In this document: positions 34,143 to 42,485 of the stretch, piece by piece
How the letters are laid out: the number at the start of each line of letters is the position of its first letter
How positions within the stretch are numbered: the stretch's first letter is position 1
Assembly (NCBI GenBank): GCA_030065755.1
Contig: JASJDA010000021.1
Location: forward strand, 1 to 63,067
Reading direction: 5' to 3'
DNA: 63,067 nt
Source of the DNA: Prochloraceae cyanobacterium
GTDB lineage: Bacteria; Cyanobacteriota; Cyanobacteriia; Cyanobacteriales; JASJDA01
The notes under the pieces: model-generated
Database searches by the model: none
What the model was told of the DNA's origin: nothing
The model's input: only the letters and a program-made list of their open reading frames with translations
Made by a program: the position numbers and the translations under genes

Positions 34143-36086
34143 ATGAGCCAATCGTCAAATTTTTCTATCGTACCGCCTATTTCGCGACGAACAGCCTTAA
34201 AATTACTCGGTGTGGGGGCAGTAGGCGGATTAGTCGGATATTCCCGTATTTCCAAACCTCAACCAGTTGTGTTTCAAGAAGATACCCTCGATTTACCTAC
34301 TCAACTCAACGCTCGAAAGACAGTAGTGGTAGTAGGGGCTGGTTTAGCTGGGTTGGCCTGTGCCTATGAATTAAGTCAAAGGGGTTTTGCCGTCACCCTA
34401 TTAGAGCGATCGCCCAACCTGGGGGGCAAAATCGCTAATTGGAAAATCCAGGTAGGTGAAGACGCATTTATGATGGAACACGGTTTCCACGGCTTCTTCC
34501 CTCAGTATTACAACCTCAAAAGCTTAGTAAAAGAACTAGATATTGTTGACAATTTTAAATCTTTAAAGTTCTATTCTCTAGTTTTCAGGGACGGTAGATA
34601 CGATCCAGAAGTATTTCGTCCCACTCATTCGGCTTTTCCTTGGAATATAGTTGACTTGGCGATCGCTTCTCCTAATAGATTTAGTTGGGGAATCAACCTA
34701 ACTAAAGTTTCTCACTGGAAAGTTTTTCACGCTATTACCAGTTTTCAGATTCCTAGAAGTTTTAACCGTCTCGACGATATTTCGGTAGCTGATTGGGTAG
34801 GAAACGATTTTCCCCAAGGACTCTACGACCTCTATTTTCTGCCCTTTGCAAAATCTAGTCTCAACGCTCCGGACGTACTCAGTACTGGTGAATTATTACA
34901 GTTTTTTCACTTCTACTTCTTTGGCAACCCAGAAGGATTAGCTTTTAATGGCACTGTAGACGATATGGGAACTAGCTTAGTCCAACCCATAGCTAGAGCA
35001 ATTGAGAGAAATGGGGGTCGAGTTATTACTGAAGCTTCAGTAAGTAATATCGTGCTCGATCGAGATGGAATTCAATCCCTTACCTATCAGCAAGGTAGCG
35101 ATCGAACTGAAGTCCCATTCACGGTCGATCGCAACTTGTTACTCAGCGACGAAGAACAAGAATATTACGGTGCTGGCGATCGGGTATTTTATTCTTCTGC
35201 AGAAAGTAATGAGGCTACTTCTCTCACTTGTACTCATCAAGGCTGTACGGTAGGAAGACAAGACGATGGCACATTCCTCTGTCCCTGTCACGGAACATTG
35301 TACGATCGCGACGGTAAAGTAATTAAAGGCCCAGCTAAAAGAGATTTACCCCACTATAAAATTACTCAGCGTACTGAAGACCGAGTGCAGTTAGTAGCCG
35401 ATCGACCTTCTCAACCAACAAACCTCGAAAAAATTGAAGCAGACTACTACGTTATCGCCACTGACGTACCTGGTGCTAAACACTTATTCGAGTTAATGAA
35501 TGGGGAAGTAAATCAAAAAGTCAAGACACAGATAGAAAAATTACCACTTGCCGATCCTTTTGCTGTGGCCCGCTTTTGGTTCGATCGCGATTTTGAATGG
35601 GAACACAGCGACTTTACTTCTCTGTCTGGCTACTCTCTCACCGACAGTATCACCCTCTATCATAAAATTCAAACACAATTTATCGAGTGGTCCCAGCGTA
35701 CTGGGGGTAGTGTCGTCGAATTACACGCCTACTGTTACAAAGAAAAAGAATTTCCTACTCAAAAAGCGCTATTGACTACTTTCGAGCAAGAACTATATGA
35801 AATTGTTCCAGAATTAGCAAACGCTAAGATTTTACATAAAGAATTAGTCAACCAGAAGAATTTTTCTGGTTATCCTCCTGGTAGTTATAGCGATCGACCA
35901 GAAACTAATTCCGAAATCTCTAATTTAGTTTTTGCTGGAGACTGGGTTAAAATGCCTTTTCCTTGCGGTTTGATGGAAAGAGCTGTTAGTAGTGGAATGC
36001 TTGCGGCAAATTCTATTTTGCATAGAGAAGGCTTGCAAAGAAGGAAGCTTTTATCAGTTATGCCTGAAGGAGTTTTAAAAATTTAG
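34143..36086 (+). CDS. FAD-dependent carotenoid-desaturase-like oxidoreductase with inserted Rieske domain
   Basis: A 647-residue redox enzyme. A twin-arginine signal (ISRRTALKLLGVGAVGG) is followed by the FAD dinucleotide fold VVVVGAGLAGLACAYELSQRG and an amine-oxidase/phytoene-desaturase-type body (MEHGFHGFFPQYYNL, FHFYFFGNPEGLAFNG). A Rieske 2Fe-2S insert follows: C363-T-H365 in CTHQGC and C380-P-C-H383. The FAD domain resumes and ends VFAGDWVKMPFPCGLMERAV. The body recalls CrtU/CruE enzymes, which make aromatic carotenoid rings, but the substrate is not proven. Tat export would place it in the thylakoid lumen or periplasm. The start has AGGA at 34136. Confidence 0.8.
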   Translation: MSQSSNFSIVPPISRRTALKLLGVGAVGGLVGYSRISKPQPVVFQEDTLDLPTQLNARKTVVVVGAGLAGLACAYELSQRGFAVTLLERSPNLGGKIANWKIQVGEDAFMMEHGFHGFFPQYYNLKSLVKELDIVDNFKSLKFYSLVFRDGRYDPEVFRPTHSAFPWNIVDLAIASPNRFSWGINLTKVSHWKVFHAITSFQIPRSFNRLDDISVADWVGNDFPQGLYDLYFLPFAKSSLNAPDVLSTGELLQFFHFYFFGNPEGLAFNGTVDDMGTSLVQPIARAIERNGGRVITEASVSNIVLDRDGIQSLTYQQGSDRTEVPFTVDRNLLLSDEEQEYYGAGDRVFYSSAESNEATSLTCTHQGCTVGRQDDGTFLCPCHGTLYDRDGKVIKGPAKRDLPHYKITQRTEDRVQLVADRPSQPTNLEKIEADYYVIATDVPGAKHLFELMNGEVNQKVKTQIEKLPLADPFAVARFWFDRDFEWEHSDFTSLSGYSLTDSITLYHKIQTQFIEWSQRTGGSVVELHAYCYKEKEFPTQKALLTTFEQELYEIVPELANAKILHKELVNQKNFSGYPPGSYSDRPETNSEISNLVFAGDWVKMPFPCGLMERAVSSGMLAANSILHREGLQRRKLLSVMPEGVLKI

Positions 36087-36177
36087 CAACTAGATATACG
36101 CATTTACACTCCCACGTCTGACTCGATCGCTTTTGACGTGGGACGATCGTTTTTAGGGTAAGATTAGATGGTATTTT

Positions 36178-36360
36178 TTTAAGGGGAACAGGGAATAGGG
36201 AATAGGGAACAGTGAATTGTTTAGAGGAGGATTTAGACCTCCCCCTTTCCCTATTCCGTCTTAAAAAACGAGGCTTCAAACCAAGGTATAAGGGAAAAGG
36301 TATTTTCTGTTCCCCGTTCCCTGTTCCCTCTTCCCTTCGAGGCTTTCACCGAGGTCAAAA
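36178..36360. repeat. Composite inverted STRR cassette B
   Basis: GGGGAACAGGGAATAGGGAA heptamers (36182-36212) are mirrored by TTCCCCGTTCCCTGTTCCCT (about 36309-36335). The core holds GGAGG..CCTCC and CCGTCTTAAAAAACGAGGCTT followed by CAAACCAAGG (36256-36285). The tail CGAGGC..TCACC..GGTCAAA matches cassette A. A short open frame at 36212-36430 is only a reading of this repeat. Confidence 0.75.
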
Positions 36361-36398
36361 TATTAGGAGAGTGCAAGCGAAAATAGTAAAGCTATTAA

Positions 36399-36734
36399 AT
36401 GGTAGAGTTTCAAGATATTATTATTGCTGAAAATATTAATACTCCCGCTCAGCAATTAAAAGAATTAGCAGATAAGACGGATGATTATGTAAGAGAAGCA
36501 GTAGCTGGGAATAATAACACACCTATTTTTGTTTTAGAACAATTAGCAACTGACGAAAATTGGTGTGTTAGGGAAGCAGTAGCCGAACACAAAAAAACAC
36601 CTATTTTTGTTTTAGAAAAATTAGCAAATGATGAAGATAGGAATGTAAGAGAAGCAGTAGCAAAAAATCAGAATACACCTAAAGACTGGATTGTAAGAAT
36701 AAGAATAGCTAAAAATATAAATACTAATGATTAA
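36399..36734 (+). CDS. Short LRV-repeat protein
   Basis: A 111-residue protein of about four leucine-rich-repeat-variant (LRV) units of 24 residues, with the pattern NTPIFVLEQLATDENWCVREAV. It begins with the same 25-residue leader (MVE.QDIIIAENINTPAQQL) as the next gene, and its stop TAA touches the next ATG. It ends abruptly after DWIVRIRIAKNINTND. It appears to be a truncated tandem copy of the downstream gene. LRV solenoids bind proteins or nucleic acids; the 4Fe-4S module of the Azotobacter LRV protein is absent. Confidence 0.75.
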   Translation: MVEFQDIIIAENINTPAQQLKELADKTDDYVREAVAGNNNTPIFVLEQLATDENWCVREAVAEHKKTPIFVLEKLANDEDRNVREAVAKNQNTPKDWIVRIRIAKNINTND

Positions 36735-38090
36735 ATGGTAGAGTCTCAAGATATTATTATTGCTGAAAATATTAATACTCCCGCACAGCAGTTAAGAGAA
36801 TTAGCAGATAAGACGAGCGATCGTACAGTACTTGCTGCTATTGCTAGAAACCCTAATACGCCGATCGATTTAATAGTAAAATTAGCTGGCGAACACTTAG
36901 ATGAAATAGGAAATAACCCTGCTTTATCTCTTTTCTTAATTGAAAATCCTAATTTTATTGCCGACATATATTACAATAATTTTGGCAAAAGAAACCGAGA
37001 ATTTTCTTTATTAAAATCGCTACCAGATTGGTTTTTAAAGTCAGGATATTTGCATTCAAATTCTAAAATTAGAGCTTTTATAGCCAAAAATAAGCATACT
37101 CCTGCTTCATATTTGAAACACTTAGCAACCGATCGAGATGATGATGTTAGATACGAAGTAGCTTGGAATCAAAATACACCTATTTATGCTTTAGAAAAAT
37201 TGGCTGACGATCGAGATAAATATGTCAGAGAAGGAGTAGCTCGGAACGAAAAGATATCTATAAATATTTTAGAAAAATTGGCTGACGATCGAGAGTGCAA
37301 TGTTAGAACAGAAGTAGCAAACCACAAGCAAACACCTATTCGCATTCTAAAAAAACTGGCTTGCGATCGAGATAAGTATGTTAGAGCAGCAGTAGCAAGC
37401 CACAAGCAAACACCTATTTGTGTTCTAGAAAAATTAGGTATTGATGCAGATGAGTATGTTAGACTAGTAGTAGTAGAAAATAAAAATACACCTGTTTTTG
37501 TTTTAGAAAAATTAGCTAGCGATCGAGATAAGTATGTTAGAGAAGCAGTAGCAAAGAATAAAAATACTCCCATAAATATTTTAGAAAAATTAGCTAATGA
37601 TGAAGAACTTATTGTTAGACAATGTGCAAGAAAACAACTAGCTGTCGATCGAAATACTGCTATATCTGTTTTAAAATTATGCTCTACAGATGAAAATGAA
37701 AGTGTCAGGTGGAGAGTGGCTGAAAATATAAATACTCCTGTCTCTGTTTTAAAATTATTAGCTACAGATGAATACTGGGGTGTAAGAAAAGGAGTTGCTG
37801 CTAATATAAGTACTCCTGTTTCTGTTTTAGAATTATTAGCTAACGACGAACACGAATATGTAAGATCTTGGGTGGCTGAGAATAAAAATGCTCCTTCAGT
37901 TGTTTTAGAAACATTGGCTGGCGATCGCGATCGATTTGTCAAAAAAGCAGTCGCTCAAAATCCCAATACTACTTTATCAATTTTAAAAATGTTAGCTGAC
38001 GATGAAAATAGCAGTGTCAGGTTAATAGTACATAAAAAAATAAAGACTATTTTATCTGCTTTTAAGTTCTTCTCAATGGCATCTATTTAG
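36735..38090 (+). CDS. LRV/HEAT-like repeat protein
   Basis: A 451-residue alpha solenoid of about 14 LRV units of 24 residues, e.g. NTPIYALEKLADDRDKYVRE and STPVSVLELLANDEHEYVRS, with one irregular insert at about 62-110. It has no enzyme domain, signal peptide or membrane helix, so it is probably a cytoplasmic binding scaffold. The starting 80 bases are nearly identical to those of the preceding gene. The genes have no intervening spacer and are likely translationally coupled. No partner gene is obvious next to them. Confidence 0.78.
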   Translation: MVESQDIIIAENINTPAQQLRELADKTSDRTVLAAIARNPNTPIDLIVKLAGEHLDEIGNNPALSLFLIENPNFIADIYYNNFGKRNREFSLLKSLPDWFLKSGYLHSNSKIRAFIAKNKHTPASYLKHLATDRDDDVRYEVAWNQNTPIYALEKLADDRDKYVREGVARNEKISINILEKLADDRECNVRTEVANHKQTPIRILKKLACDRDKYVRAAVASHKQTPICVLEKLGIDADEYVRLVVVENKNTPVFVLEKLASDRDKYVREAVAKNKNTPINILEKLANDEELIVRQCARKQLAVDRNTAISVLKLCSTDENESVRWRVAENINTPVSVLKLLATDEYWGVRKGVAANISTPVSVLELLANDEHEYVRSWVAENKNAPSVVLETLAGDRDRFVKKAVAQNPNTTLSILKMLADDENSSVRLIVHKKIKTILSAFKFFSMASI

Positions 38091-38529
38091 TCTCAATTTT
38101 ATCTTATGATATCGTTGATGCGCTTCGCGCGGGAGTGGGGAATGGGGAATGGGGAGTGGGGACACTTTTATGATTAGAGGGGAAGGGAAAAAAATTTTAT
38201 ACAAAGATTTTTATTTCCCTTTTATACTAACTCGACGCTCCCTACCTGAAAATCGATCCCTGATGCTTACCTCTAACTTCTGACCTCCTATAGGCTAATT
38301 TTTCAACCGTAGTTCATATTATTTCGACTTGGTTGTTGTCTATTTTTTTCAAATATACTTTTCATACTTTTTCCCATTTACTGTCAAGCAAAAAAAGTAT
38401 GAAAAGTATGTATAAAAAGTATGAAATGTATAAAAGGTATATTCTTTTACTGTTATTATTGCCATCACTATTACTTTTTTTTTATAGTGATTTTAGTACA
38501 CCTCAATAAGAAGAATTCATATCAAGATT
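38091..38529. other. Spacer with G-rich repeats and a strong inverted repeat
   Basis: It begins with GGGGAATG/GGGGAGTG tandem repeats (38129-38162), then AT-rich DNA with the inverted and direct AAAAGTATG repeats (38355-38440) about 100 bases before the RTX-like gene. Confidence 0.55.
38355..38440. promoter_or_regulatory. 18-bp inverted repeat with iterated AAAGTATG boxes
   Basis: ATACTTTTCATACTTTTT (38355-38372) is perfectly mirrored by AAAAAGTATGAAAAGTAT (38392-38409) across a 19-base gap. The right arm continues as further AAAAGTATG/AAATGTATA units to about 38440. The repeated box in both orientations, 90-175 bases before the RTX-like gene, looks like a multi-site operator. Confidence 0.5.
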
Positions 38530-39834
38530 ATGGCTACAATTACTGGAAACAATAACCCAAATACTTTGTTCGGAACTGGAAGTGCAGATAGTATTTATGG
38601 CTATGGTGGTAATGACAGAATGTACGGCTATGGTGGGAATGATTATCTCAACGGCGGTACAGGTGATGACACTATGTACGGCGGCACGGGAAACGATCGC
38701 TTTGTAGTCGACAGTGCTGGGGACAAAGTCATTGAATATAGCAGTCAAGGTACTGATACCGTTTATTCTTACATTTCCAGTTATACTCTTGGGAATAATT
38801 TAGAAAACTTACGCGTTTACAGCAATAACGCTGTTAGTTCTGGCTATGGCAATGCATCTAACAACAGAATCTGGGGTAATAGCAAAAACAATTATCTCTA
38901 CGGTAGAGACGGTAACGACAGAATGTACGGCTATGGTGGGAATGATTATCTCCACGGCGGTAAAGGTGATGACACTATGTACGGTGGTACGGGAAACGAT
39001 CGCTTTGTAGTCGACAGTGCTGGGGATAAAGTCATTGAATATAGCGGTCAAGGAACTGATACTGTTTATTCTTACATCTCCAGTTATACCCTTGGGGATA
39101 ATGTAGAAAACTTACGCGTTTACAGCAATAACGCTGTTAGTTCTGGCTATGGCAATGCATCTAACAACAGAATCTGGGGTAATAACAAAAATAATTATCT
39201 CTACGGCAAAGACGGTAATGACACTATGTACGGCTATGGTGGTAATGATTATCTCAACGGCGGTAAAGGTAATGACACTATGTACGGCGGCACGGGAAAC
39301 GATCGCTTTGTAGTCGATAGTTTTGGCGATCGAGTAATTGAATATAGTAGTCAAGGTAATGATACCGTTTACTCTTACGTCACTAGTTATAGTCTTGGAG
39401 ATAATGTAGAAAACTTGGGCGTCTATAGCAATAACGCTACTAGTTTTGGCTATGGTAATGCTTCTAATAATAGAATTTGGGGTAATAACAAAAACAATTA
39501 TCTCTACGGCAGAGACGGTAACGACATTATGTACGGCTATGGTGGTAATGATTATCTCAAAGGCGGTAGTGGTGACGACAGTATGTACGGTGGAAGTGGT
39601 GCCGATCGTTTCGCCTTTAATTCAGTTTCTGATGGAATTGATACTATCTTTGACTTCAATAGACTTCAAGGAGATACAATTCAGATTAATCGGAGTTTCG
39701 GTGCAACCAGTACTAGTCAGTTTAATTTTAATGCAGCCAATGGAGCTCTTTTCTACGAGCAACAGCAAATAGCTACTTTAGAGAATATTAATGCTGGTGA
39801 ATTCAATGTTTCTACCGACATTATCATTCTCTAG
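38530..39834 (+). CDS. RTX-like calcium-binding protein with triplicated 101-residue unit
   Basis: A 434-residue extracellular-type protein. It is built from three near-identical units of 101 residues, each containing GG.G.D.-type nonapeptides (GYGGNDYLNGG, GTGDDTMYGGTGNDRF) that bind calcium in a beta-roll, then VVDSAGDKVIEY, YSYISSYTLG and NNRIWGN. A non-repetitive C-terminal end (FDFNRLQGDTIQINRSFG) resembles the type I secretion signal region, and there is no N-terminal signal peptide. It would be exported by an ABC-type secretion system. The units are also nearly identical in DNA, so the copy number may vary. Confidence 0.85.
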   Translation: MATITGNNNPNTLFGTGSADSIYGYGGNDRMYGYGGNDYLNGGTGDDTMYGGTGNDRFVVDSAGDKVIEYSSQGTDTVYSYISSYTLGNNLENLRVYSNNAVSSGYGNASNNRIWGNSKNNYLYGRDGNDRMYGYGGNDYLHGGKGDDTMYGGTGNDRFVVDSAGDKVIEYSGQGTDTVYSYISSYTLGDNVENLRVYSNNAVSSGYGNASNNRIWGNNKNNYLYGKDGNDTMYGYGGNDYLNGGKGNDTMYGGTGNDRFVVDSFGDRVIEYSSQGNDTVYSYVTSYSLGDNVENLGVYSNNATSFGYGNASNNRIWGNNKNNYLYGRDGNDIMYGYGGNDYLKGGSGDDSMYGGSGADRFAFNSVSDGIDTIFDFNRLQGDTIQINRSFGATSTSQFNFNAANGALFYEQQQIATLENINAGEFNVSTDIIIL

Positions 39835-39850
39835 TTCTTAAGATCGAGCT

Positions 39851-39876
39851 AATCCTGCCTTTGCAAAGGCAGGATT
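39851..39876. terminator. Bidirectional terminator
   Basis: AATCCTGCCTTTG and CAAAGGCAGGATT form a perfect 13-bp palindrome between the convergent stops at 39834 and 39879, followed by TTT on the plus strand. Confidence 0.75.
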
Positions 39877-39878
39877 TA

Positions 39879-42431
39879 TCAAAACCAATTTCCAACCAAC
39901 ACAAAAGCAGCCCAATAATAGGGATGCTTGTAACGATTGGAGTTTAATAGAGACAGCTGAGCATTTCGCAATGCTTCAGCTTTATTAACTCCAGGCTGTT
40001 TCAGCACCGAATATAATTCAGTCATTAGTTCAGCAGTAGATTGGTCTTGTATCGACCAAAGAGAAGCGATGGTGCTGCGCGCGCCAGATCGAACTGCTAC
40101 TCCTGCTAGTCCCAAAGCTGCTCGTCTGTCTCCTTTTGCTGTTTGACAAGCGCTCAAGATCAGCAATTCGATCGGATTTCGCACTCGACGCTCTCGCGAT
40201 CGCAATAATAAATCTAAATCTTTAACTTCGATCTGACCGTCCCAAGCAAGTAAAAAGGTATTTTCAGCATTGGAAGAAAACTGTCCGTGAGTTGCTAAAT
40301 GGACTATCGGGAAAGGTCTAGCTTCGATTTCAGCTTCTAGACGATCGCGGGTAAATTGCTGGTTGAGAAGCACTTGAGTGGGAACTAACTGAGAAATATC
40401 TCGAACTTCGTTTTCAACTGCTGGTAAGGGAGGAAAGCCTTGACGAGATTCAATCACACCTGCAGCGATCGCTCTCAAATTGCTTGGGGACAGGGTGCGA
40501 GGTTTTAATAACTGCAATCCTGGAGTGAGGACGAGGTTATATTTTTCTATCACATATCGCTCGCCATCGTGAAGTGCTGCTACTGGAACTCGCCGTAAAA
40601 CCCCGTCTAAAACAAATACTAAGGTTTTAATGTCATTTCTTCTCAGTTCAGCACTTAGGGGACGAACTAACCAATTGTAGAGTTGCTGATTGGGTTTTAA
40701 AAGATCCCTCGTGACGATAAACGGATTTAATCTCACATAGAGACTATCTATAACTCGCCCTATTTTTTCCTCTCCTTCTTCGAGAGGAATGGAATAATAA
40801 CTCAGGGGTTGTTCTGTGCTAGATAAAATGAGAGCTAGACGATCGGGCAAAATAATTGAGTAGACAACAGCAGCTTTGCGATCGATCTGGTCTATTTGTT
40901 GGGGTTGAGTATCCAAGCAGGCTTCTCGGAAGAAGTTATCCAGCTGCGCTAACTGAAGTGATTCGATCGTTTCTCTGGCTTGAGAGAGGTTATCTTGAGT
41001 AGGGCGATCGGAAGATAAGAGTAAATTAACTAGCTCGCGATAAACTGGTTCTACACTTTCGCGAAAGGTAAACTGAACTTCATCGCTAATAGCAACTAAG
41101 TCTCCTCGAAGTAATTGGAGGTTGTTAACTGCTTGAGTGTAAGCCGAAATTGCTTTTTGTGGCTGGGCTTTTTGTTGAAAAATTCTGCCTAATTGCCATT
41201 CCCATTGATATAGTAAATCTGGAGCGTTGAGGCTTTGAGATAAGATAGTTGCTTGTTCGGTTAATGTTTGGGCTTCTTCGTAGCGTTGATACTGTTCGTA
41301 CAACCTACCTAAATTTCCTAAAGCATAAGCTTCTGCTCTTTTGTCTCCCAATTTTTGTGCAAGAGAGATCGCGCTTGTTAGTAGTTGGTAAGTTTGACGA
41401 GTTGTAATGCTTTGGGCTCGAGCGTCTAAATATTTCATTAAATTTCGAGCCAAATTTATTTGGGCGTAAATTTTTGTGCGACCAGGAGGCAATTGTGCGA
41501 TTTTAGAGTCGATGTCTTCTACTAATTCTCCCCACCATTCGCCGGAATCGCTCAATATAGTGAACTGATTTAATTTTGCTTCTATTTCTATCTCTGTTGA
41601 AGCAGATATTTCTATTGCTTGTTGATAATAACTTAAGGCTCGATCGTTGTTTTGTTTTACTCTAGCAGTATTGCCTAAACTCAGTAATATTTCCGCGATC
41701 GCATTTCTATCTTCACTTTTTCGGGCAATTTCTAAACCTTGTTGCAAGACTGTTTCTGCACTGTTTAAGTCTCCGACTTTCCGCAATACATTTCCCAGAC
41801 TTTCTAGGGCTTTTACCTTTACTAAATCGTCTGCTTTCTCTTCAAGTTTTTTTTGCAATGCTAATAAGTTTTTTCTAGCTAGATCGTATAATCCCAATGT
41901 TTGTAGAGCTATTGTTTCGTTTATTTCTGCTCTAGTTAAACCTTCAATATCGCCAATTGCCTGATAAATTTTTCCCGATCGCCTCCAACTTTCTAATGCT
42001 TGTTTTGACTTTCCGCTAGCAAGTTGAATCTGTCCGTATACATCTAGACTTTGTGCTTCTAGAGTCTTACTTATCTGAATTCCTTCTATAGTTTCAATGC
42101 GATTCAGACTCTGTTCGATCGAGCTTTTTGCCTGCTCCCACTCACCGGCTCTTTGATAGACTAAAGCTAAATTTCTGCGAGCATTTACCTCACCGACAAC
42201 ATCTCCTCTAGAAGTATAATTAACGATCGCTTCTTCTAGTGCAGAAATAGCTTCTAAATACTGTCCTCGTTCGTATAAATTCCGAGCTTCTTTTTCTAAA
42301 TCACTTTTTTTTCCTGTTTTTTCAAATATTTCTATGTTTAAGGGTAAAGATTTTAATCCCAGGACTGAGCAATTATTAAATACTCCATAAAATCCCAACA
42401 AACAAATAGTAAACAAAGATATTTTTTTCAT
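39879..42431 (-). CDS. TPR-CHAT (caspase-like) protein with signal peptide
   Basis: An 850-residue protein. It has a hydrophobic N-terminal signal (SLFTICLLGFYGVFNNC; a lipobox-like Cys is possible), about ten tetratricopeptide repeats (45-450), and a C-terminal CHAT domain, a caspase/separase-related peptidase fold. The dyad is visible: H715 in VHLATHGQFSS and C762 in LILSACQTAKGD. The C-terminal AGVAVRSGARSTIASLW and YKHPYYWAAFVLVG are typical of the family. It is 54 bases after the TpsB gene in an operon, a pairing frequent in cyanobacteria. It probably acts in the periplasm or outside. The target is unknown. Confidence 0.9.
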   Translation of the reverse strand: MKKISLFTICLLGFYGVFNNCSVLGLKSLPLNIEIFEKTGKKSDLEKEARNLYERGQYLEAISALEEAIVNYTSRGDVVGEVNARRNLALVYQRAGEWEQAKSSIEQSLNRIETIEGIQISKTLEAQSLDVYGQIQLASGKSKQALESWRRSGKIYQAIGDIEGLTRAEINETIALQTLGLYDLARKNLLALQKKLEEKADDLVKVKALESLGNVLRKVGDLNSAETVLQQGLEIARKSEDRNAIAEILLSLGNTARVKQNNDRALSYYQQAIEISASTEIEIEAKLNQFTILSDSGEWWGELVEDIDSKIAQLPPGRTKIYAQINLARNLMKYLDARAQSITTRQTYQLLTSAISLAQKLGDKRAEAYALGNLGRLYEQYQRYEEAQTLTEQATILSQSLNAPDLLYQWEWQLGRIFQQKAQPQKAISAYTQAVNNLQLLRGDLVAISDEVQFTFRESVEPVYRELVNLLLSSDRPTQDNLSQARETIESLQLAQLDNFFREACLDTQPQQIDQIDRKAAVVYSIILPDRLALILSSTEQPLSYYSIPLEEGEEKIGRVIDSLYVRLNPFIVTRDLLKPNQQLYNWLVRPLSAELRRNDIKTLVFVLDGVLRRVPVAALHDGERYVIEKYNLVLTPGLQLLKPRTLSPSNLRAIAAGVIESRQGFPPLPAVENEVRDISQLVPTQVLLNQQFTRDRLEAEIEARPFPIVHLATHGQFSSNAENTFLLAWDGQIEVKDLDLLLRSRERRVRNPIELLILSACQTAKGDRRAALGLAGVAVRSGARSTIASLWSIQDQSTAELMTELYSVLKQPGVNKAEALRNAQLSLLNSNRYKHPYYWAAFVLVGNWF

Positions 42432-42485
42432 TATCTGCTACCTTATCTATTATTTAAACCTCGCTCGAACAACCTCTAACTAATC

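Noticed and set aside
36212-36430. 72-codon open frame before the LRV genes
   Set aside because: Reading of the STRR cassette B; overlaps the real LRV start.
37184-37942. 252-codon open frame antisense to the long LRV gene
   Set aside because: Long because the 72-base repeats keep the antisense frame open periodically. The repeat peptide has no independent signal.
36399-38090. Regular repeats suggesting a CRISPR array
   Set aside because: The 72-base periodicity is protein-coding (LRV units), with no constant repeat and variable spacers. No cas genes are in the window.
38503-39354. Three 80-codon antisense frames in the RTX gene
   Set aside because: Identical shadows of the three 303-base units.
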